A stretch of 64,000 nt of DNA, taken from the NCBI RefSeq assembly GCF_030733845.1, contig NZ_CP132311.1:995501-1059500 (forward strand), read 5' to 3'. The notes beneath the pieces are model-generated. The model saw only the letters and a program-made list of their open reading frames with translations. It was not told where the DNA came from and did not search any database. A program made the position numbers and the translations under genes. The stretch comes from Shinella zoogloeoides (GTDB lineage: Bacteria > Pseudomonadota > Alphaproteobacteria > Rhizobiales > Rhizobiaceae). Shown here piece by piece: positions 61,471 through 64,000 of the stretch (positions are counted from its first letter, which is position 1; the number at the start of each line of letters is the position of its first letter).

Positions 61471-62415
61471 ATGGCCGACGCAAATTCCTCCAGCGGCCCC
61501 CAGGCAGGCGATTCGCCGCGCGGTTTCGTCTTCGCCCTGATCGCCTACGTGCTCTGGGGCTTCCTGCCCTTCTTCATGAAGGCGGTGGCGCATATTCCGG
61601 CATCCGAAGTGGTGGCGCATCGCATCATCTGGTCGGTGCCGCTGGCCGGCCTCGTGCTGATCTGGCTCGGCCGCACCAGCGAGATCAAGGTGGCGCTGCG
61701 CTCGCCGCGCATGCTGGCGATGGCGACGCTGACGGCGTCGCTGATCACCATCAACTGGGGCATCTATGTCTGGGCGATCGGCGCCGGCCGCGCCATCGAG
61801 ACGGCGCTCGGCTACTATATCAACCCGCTCTTCTCGATCTTCCTCGGCGCCGTTCTCCTGAAGGAGAAGCTGGACCCGGCGCAGATGGTGGCCATCGCGC
61901 TTGCCGCCTGCGCGGTGGCGATCCTCGCCTTCGATGCGGGCGGCCTGCCGTGGGTATCGCTCAGCCTCTGCTTTTCCTGGGGCTTCTACGCCTTCTTCCG
62001 CAAGACGCTGCCGATCGGGCCGAACCAGGGCTTCTTCCTCGAAGTGCTGCTGCTCAGCGTGCCGGCGCTCGGCTACGTGATCTGGCTCGAAGCGTCGGGC
62101 AAGGGCCATTTCGGCGATACGGGCTTGGCCGACGTGCTGTGGCTGCTGGCCTGCGGCATCGTCACGGCGGTCCCGCTGATGATCTACGCCAATGGCGCGA
62201 AGCTACTGCGCCTCTCCACCATCGGCATCATGCAGTATATCGCGCCGACCATGATCTTCTTCATCGCCGTCTTCGCCTTCGGCGAACCCTTCGGCACGAC
62301 GAAGCTCATCGCCTTCGCCTTCATCTGGGCAGCGCTTATCCTCTATTCCGGCTCGATGCTGCGCACGGCCCGCGCAAAGCGCGTAGCGGCGGCGGAACTC
62401 CGGGCCGCAGAATAG
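61471..62415 (+). CDS. rarD: RarD-type EamA-family membrane transporter
   Basis: 314 residues with about ten membrane segments (AYVLWGFLPFFMKAVAHIPASEVVAHRIIWSVP is the RarD hallmark; LGYYINPLFSIFLGAVLLKEKL and MQYIAPTMIFFIAVFAFGEPF close the two EamA halves). RarD proteins are associated with chloramphenicol sensitivity, but the true substrate is unknown. The ATG at 61471 is a weak start; no strong ribosome site was found. Confidence 0.9.
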   Translation: MADANSSSGPQAGDSPRGFVFALIAYVLWGFLPFFMKAVAHIPASEVVAHRIIWSVPLAGLVLIWLGRTSEIKVALRSPRMLAMATLTASLITINWGIYVWAIGAGRAIETALGYYINPLFSIFLGAVLLKEKLDPAQMVAIALAACAVAILAFDAGGLPWVSLSLCFSWGFYAFFRKTLPIGPNQGFFLEVLLLSVPALGYVIWLEASGKGHFGDTGLADVLWLLACGIVTAVPLMIYANGAKLLRLSTIGIMQYIAPTMIFFIAVFAFGEPFGTTKLIAFAFIWAALILYSGSMLRTARAKRVAAAELRAAE

Positions 62416-62425
62416 GCAAATGAAA

Positions 62426-62454
62426 AAAGCCGGAGGGGAAAATCCTCCGGCTTT
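62426..62454 (-). terminator. Bidirectional terminator between rarD and the LOG gene
   Basis: AAAGCCGGAGG / CCTCCGGCTTT, 11 perfect pairs around a 7-base loop. The minus-strand side has a longer T-run (CTTTTTTC) and serves the LOG gene; the plus-strand side has TTT and serves rarD. Confidence 0.85.
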
Positions 62455-62476
62455 CGCAATCTCTTGAAAGTGCGCT

Positions 62477-63097
62477 TCAGAGCCGCGCGATGATCTCGGC
62501 TTCGCCTTCGCGGTCGATCTGCCCCGCCCAATGGTCGAGCAGCGCCGCGACGATCTCCTCCGGCTCGTCGATGACGAGCGGCTGGACGAGATGGGCGGTG
62601 TGGATGAAGCCTTCGTCGGCCATGTGGCGGATGAGCTTCAGCATCGGATCCCAGAAGCCGCCGATATTGGCGAAGACCATCGGCTTGCGGTGCCGGCCGA
62701 GCTGCGCCCAGGTCATCACCTCGACGATCTCCTCCAGCGTGCCGATGCCGCCCGGCAGCGCGACGAAGGCGTCGGCGCGCTCGAACATCTTGTGTTTGCG
62801 CTCGTGCATGTCGGGCGTGATGATCAACTCGCTGAGCTGGCCGAGCGAATGACGCGTGGCCTCCATATCCACGAGGAATTGCGGTATGATACCGGTGACG
62901 CGGCCGCCATGCGAGAGCACGCCGCTGGCGACCGCGCCCATGATGCCCTTCGTGCCGCCGCCATAGACGAGGCGCAGGTGGTTCTCGGCCATCGCCTTGC
63001 CGAGCTGCCGCCCGGCGTTGATATAGGCGGACTCGCGGCCCGGCTGGGAGCCGCAGTAAACGCAGACGGATCGAATCGGCAGGGTTTGTTCGCTCAT
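62477..63097 (-). CDS. LOG-family protein (cytokinin-activating phosphoribohydrolase type)
   Basis: 206 residues with an N-terminal VCVYCGSQPG motif, LVYGGGTKGIMG and the catalytic PGGIGTLEEIVE motif of LOG/TIGR00730 proteins. Some members release free cytokinin bases from their nucleotide forms; others hydrolyse purine nucleotides. Start at 63097 (MSEQTLPIRS) with GGGGGGAT upstream; longer frames lack family N-termini. Convergent with rarD. Confidence 0.9.
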   Translation of the reverse strand: MSEQTLPIRSVCVYCGSQPGRESAYINAGRQLGKAMAENHLRLVYGGGTKGIMGAVASGVLSHGGRVTGIIPQFLVDMEATRHSLGQLSELIITPDMHERKHKMFERADAFVALPGGIGTLEEIVEVMTWAQLGRHRKPMVFANIGGFWDPMLKLIRHMADEGFIHTAHLVQPLVIDEPEEIVAALLDHWAGQIDREGEAEIIARL

Positions 63098-63257
63098 GGG
63101 GGGATTCAGACACCCGGCCGGGAGCCCGTCAAGGATAATGACGGAAAAACCTGGGCCACACGGCCCGGAACGTCCCCGCAACCTTGTGCTGGACACGGGG
63201 AATCGATAGCAGTTTGCTTAGGGGACTCCCCGGGAAACCGGGACAGAGAGAGAGTTG

Positions 63258-64000
63258 ATGATGAAGAACAAGACCGGCCTGGTGGCTCTGATCGTGCTGG
63301 CGGCGGCAACGTTGCTCATGGTTTTCTTTGTGCTGCCCAACATGAACAAGGACAAGCCGGCGGAAACACCCGTAGCGACGCTCGTCGAAAAGCCGGCCGA
63401 GGGCGGCAAGACCGCCAAGGCGGATGGCCAGGAGGCAAGCGCCACCAGCGAAGAGGCGGCTGGCGAGAAGCCAGCGGGCGGTGAAGAAGCCGCCGGAACC
63501 GCAACCCAGGAAATTGCCAAGGCGGATCCGGCTCCGGCCGATGCCGCCGCCGGCTGGGTCACGCCCGCCTTCGATCTCCTGCGTGTCGAGCCGGACGGCT
63601 CCACCGTGATCGCCGGGCGCGGCCAGCCGAACACCAAGCTCGAAATCATGAACGGCGACACCGTCGTCGCCACGGCCGATATCGGTCCGGCGGGCGATTT
63701 CGCGGCTGTCTTCGAGCAGCCGCTGGCGGCCGGCGACTATCAGCTGACGCTCAGCACCAAGGATGACAAGGGCGTCTCCAAGACATCGGAAGAGGTCGCG
63801 ACCGTGTCCGTGCCGAAGAACGGCGATGGCGAACTGCTCGCCATGGTGTCCAAGCCGGGCGAGGCGAGCCGCCTGATCACGGTGCCGGATGCGGCCGAGA
63901 AGGCGCAGAAGACCGTCGATCAGGCTGCCGGCGACACGGCTGCTACGACGGCGACCAGCACGGAGACCGCGTCGGCCGATAGCACGCCGACCGCTGGCGA
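63258..64000 (+). CDS. Membrane-anchored envelope protein, partial (runs off the right edge)
   Basis: At least 247 codons open to the window end. ATG ATG at 63258 follows AGAGAGAG. The N-terminus is a signal anchor (TGLVALIVLAAATLLMVFFVL), followed by an Ala/Glu/Lys-rich disordered stretch (about 30-95) and a beta-sandwich-like region (about 97-185: GWVTPAFDLLRVEPDGSTVIAGRGQPNTKLEI) similar to Ig-like repeats of rhizobial LysM proteins. The expected C-terminal LysM domain is not in the window, so family assignment is tentative. Confidence 0.7.
   Translation, partial: MMKNKTGLVALIVLAAATLLMVFFVLPNMNKDKPAETPVATLVEKPAEGGKTAKADGQEASATSEEAAGEKPAGGEEAAGTATQEIAKADPAPADAAAGWVTPAFDLLRVEPDGSTVIAGRGQPNTKLEIMNGDTVVATADIGPAGDFAAVFEQPLAAGDYQLTLSTKDDKGVSKTSEEVATVSVPKNGDGELLAMVSKPGEASRLITVPDAAEKAQKTVDQAAGDTAATTATSTETASADSTPTAG

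Overview
The window is about 64 kb of GC-rich chromosomal DNA from an alphaproteobacterium, almost certainly Rhizobiaceae (Rhizobium, Agrobacterium, Ensifer or Shinella type). This rests on the order rsh - DUF3563 - DUF2062 - acpS - lepB - rnc - era, an iolR-iolC locus with GGAA-N6-TTCC operators, a RopA/Omp2b-type porin, a NadQ-type NAD regulator, several alphaproteobacterial hypothetical families and dispersed palindromes of rhizobial type. The genus is an inference. No phage, transposase, CRISPR array, plasmid replication gene or rRNA was seen. It reads as core chromosome with small accessory inserts.

Layout. 1-4200: start of the inositol catabolic operon (iolR, iolC; the operon continues off the left edge) with a divergent dehydrogenase. 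4.2-10.8 kb: a secreted caspase-like/Sel1 protein carrying an internal duplication of about 350 residues, tRNA-Ser(GCU), a long leader and an abundant-type porin, then an alpha/beta hydrolase. 10.8-23 kb: housekeeping block with a lytic transglycosylase, dapA, smpB, an NYN-domain protein, rpoZ, the single (p)ppGpp synthetase/hydrolase rsh, DUF3563, DUF2062, acpS, lepB, rnc and era. 23-32.4 kb: a segment that separates era from recO. It begins with a perfect 42-bp inverted repeat and carries a GGDEF/EAL membrane protein paired with a polyamine-type binding protein, tex, a class A beta-lactamase gene broken by one amber codon, an ArsR/SRPBCC/VOC group and an L,D-transpeptidase. 32.5-41.6 kb: recO, a thioesterase, a giant DUF2339 membrane protein, an HD hydrolase, a MOSC protein, vapBC, corA and an MFS transporter.

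41.7-50.7 kb is an NAD-biosynthesis neighbourhood. nadA, nadB and nadC make nicotinate mononucleotide from aspartate. A parDE toxin-antitoxin pair with its own promoter sits between nadB and nadC, and parE overlaps the nadC start. A NadQ/NrtR-like regulator lies 1.6 kb away at the end of an overlapping operon with ygfZ (Fe-S maintenance), an HD hydrolase and a tyrosine phosphatase. A TGCTCA-N3-TGAGCA palindrome upstream of nadA is its likely operator. sodC and an MscS channel lie in between.

50.9-64 kb: a nucleotidyltransferase, secreted hypotheticals, a NUDIX hydrolase, an SRAP (YedK/HMCES) protein ending in a sliding-clamp-binding motif, two tiny related ORFs, cysS, a second vapBC whose toxin overlaps a run of three tandem GFA paralogues and pip, then cimA, rarD, a LOG-family protein and the start of an envelope protein cut by the window edge.

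The best candidates for undescribed biology are the binding-protein/GGDEF-EAL pair (25.6-26.7 kb), the toxin-antitoxin cassettes wired into metabolic operons, the SRAP clamp motif, and the duplicated caspase/Sel1 protein.
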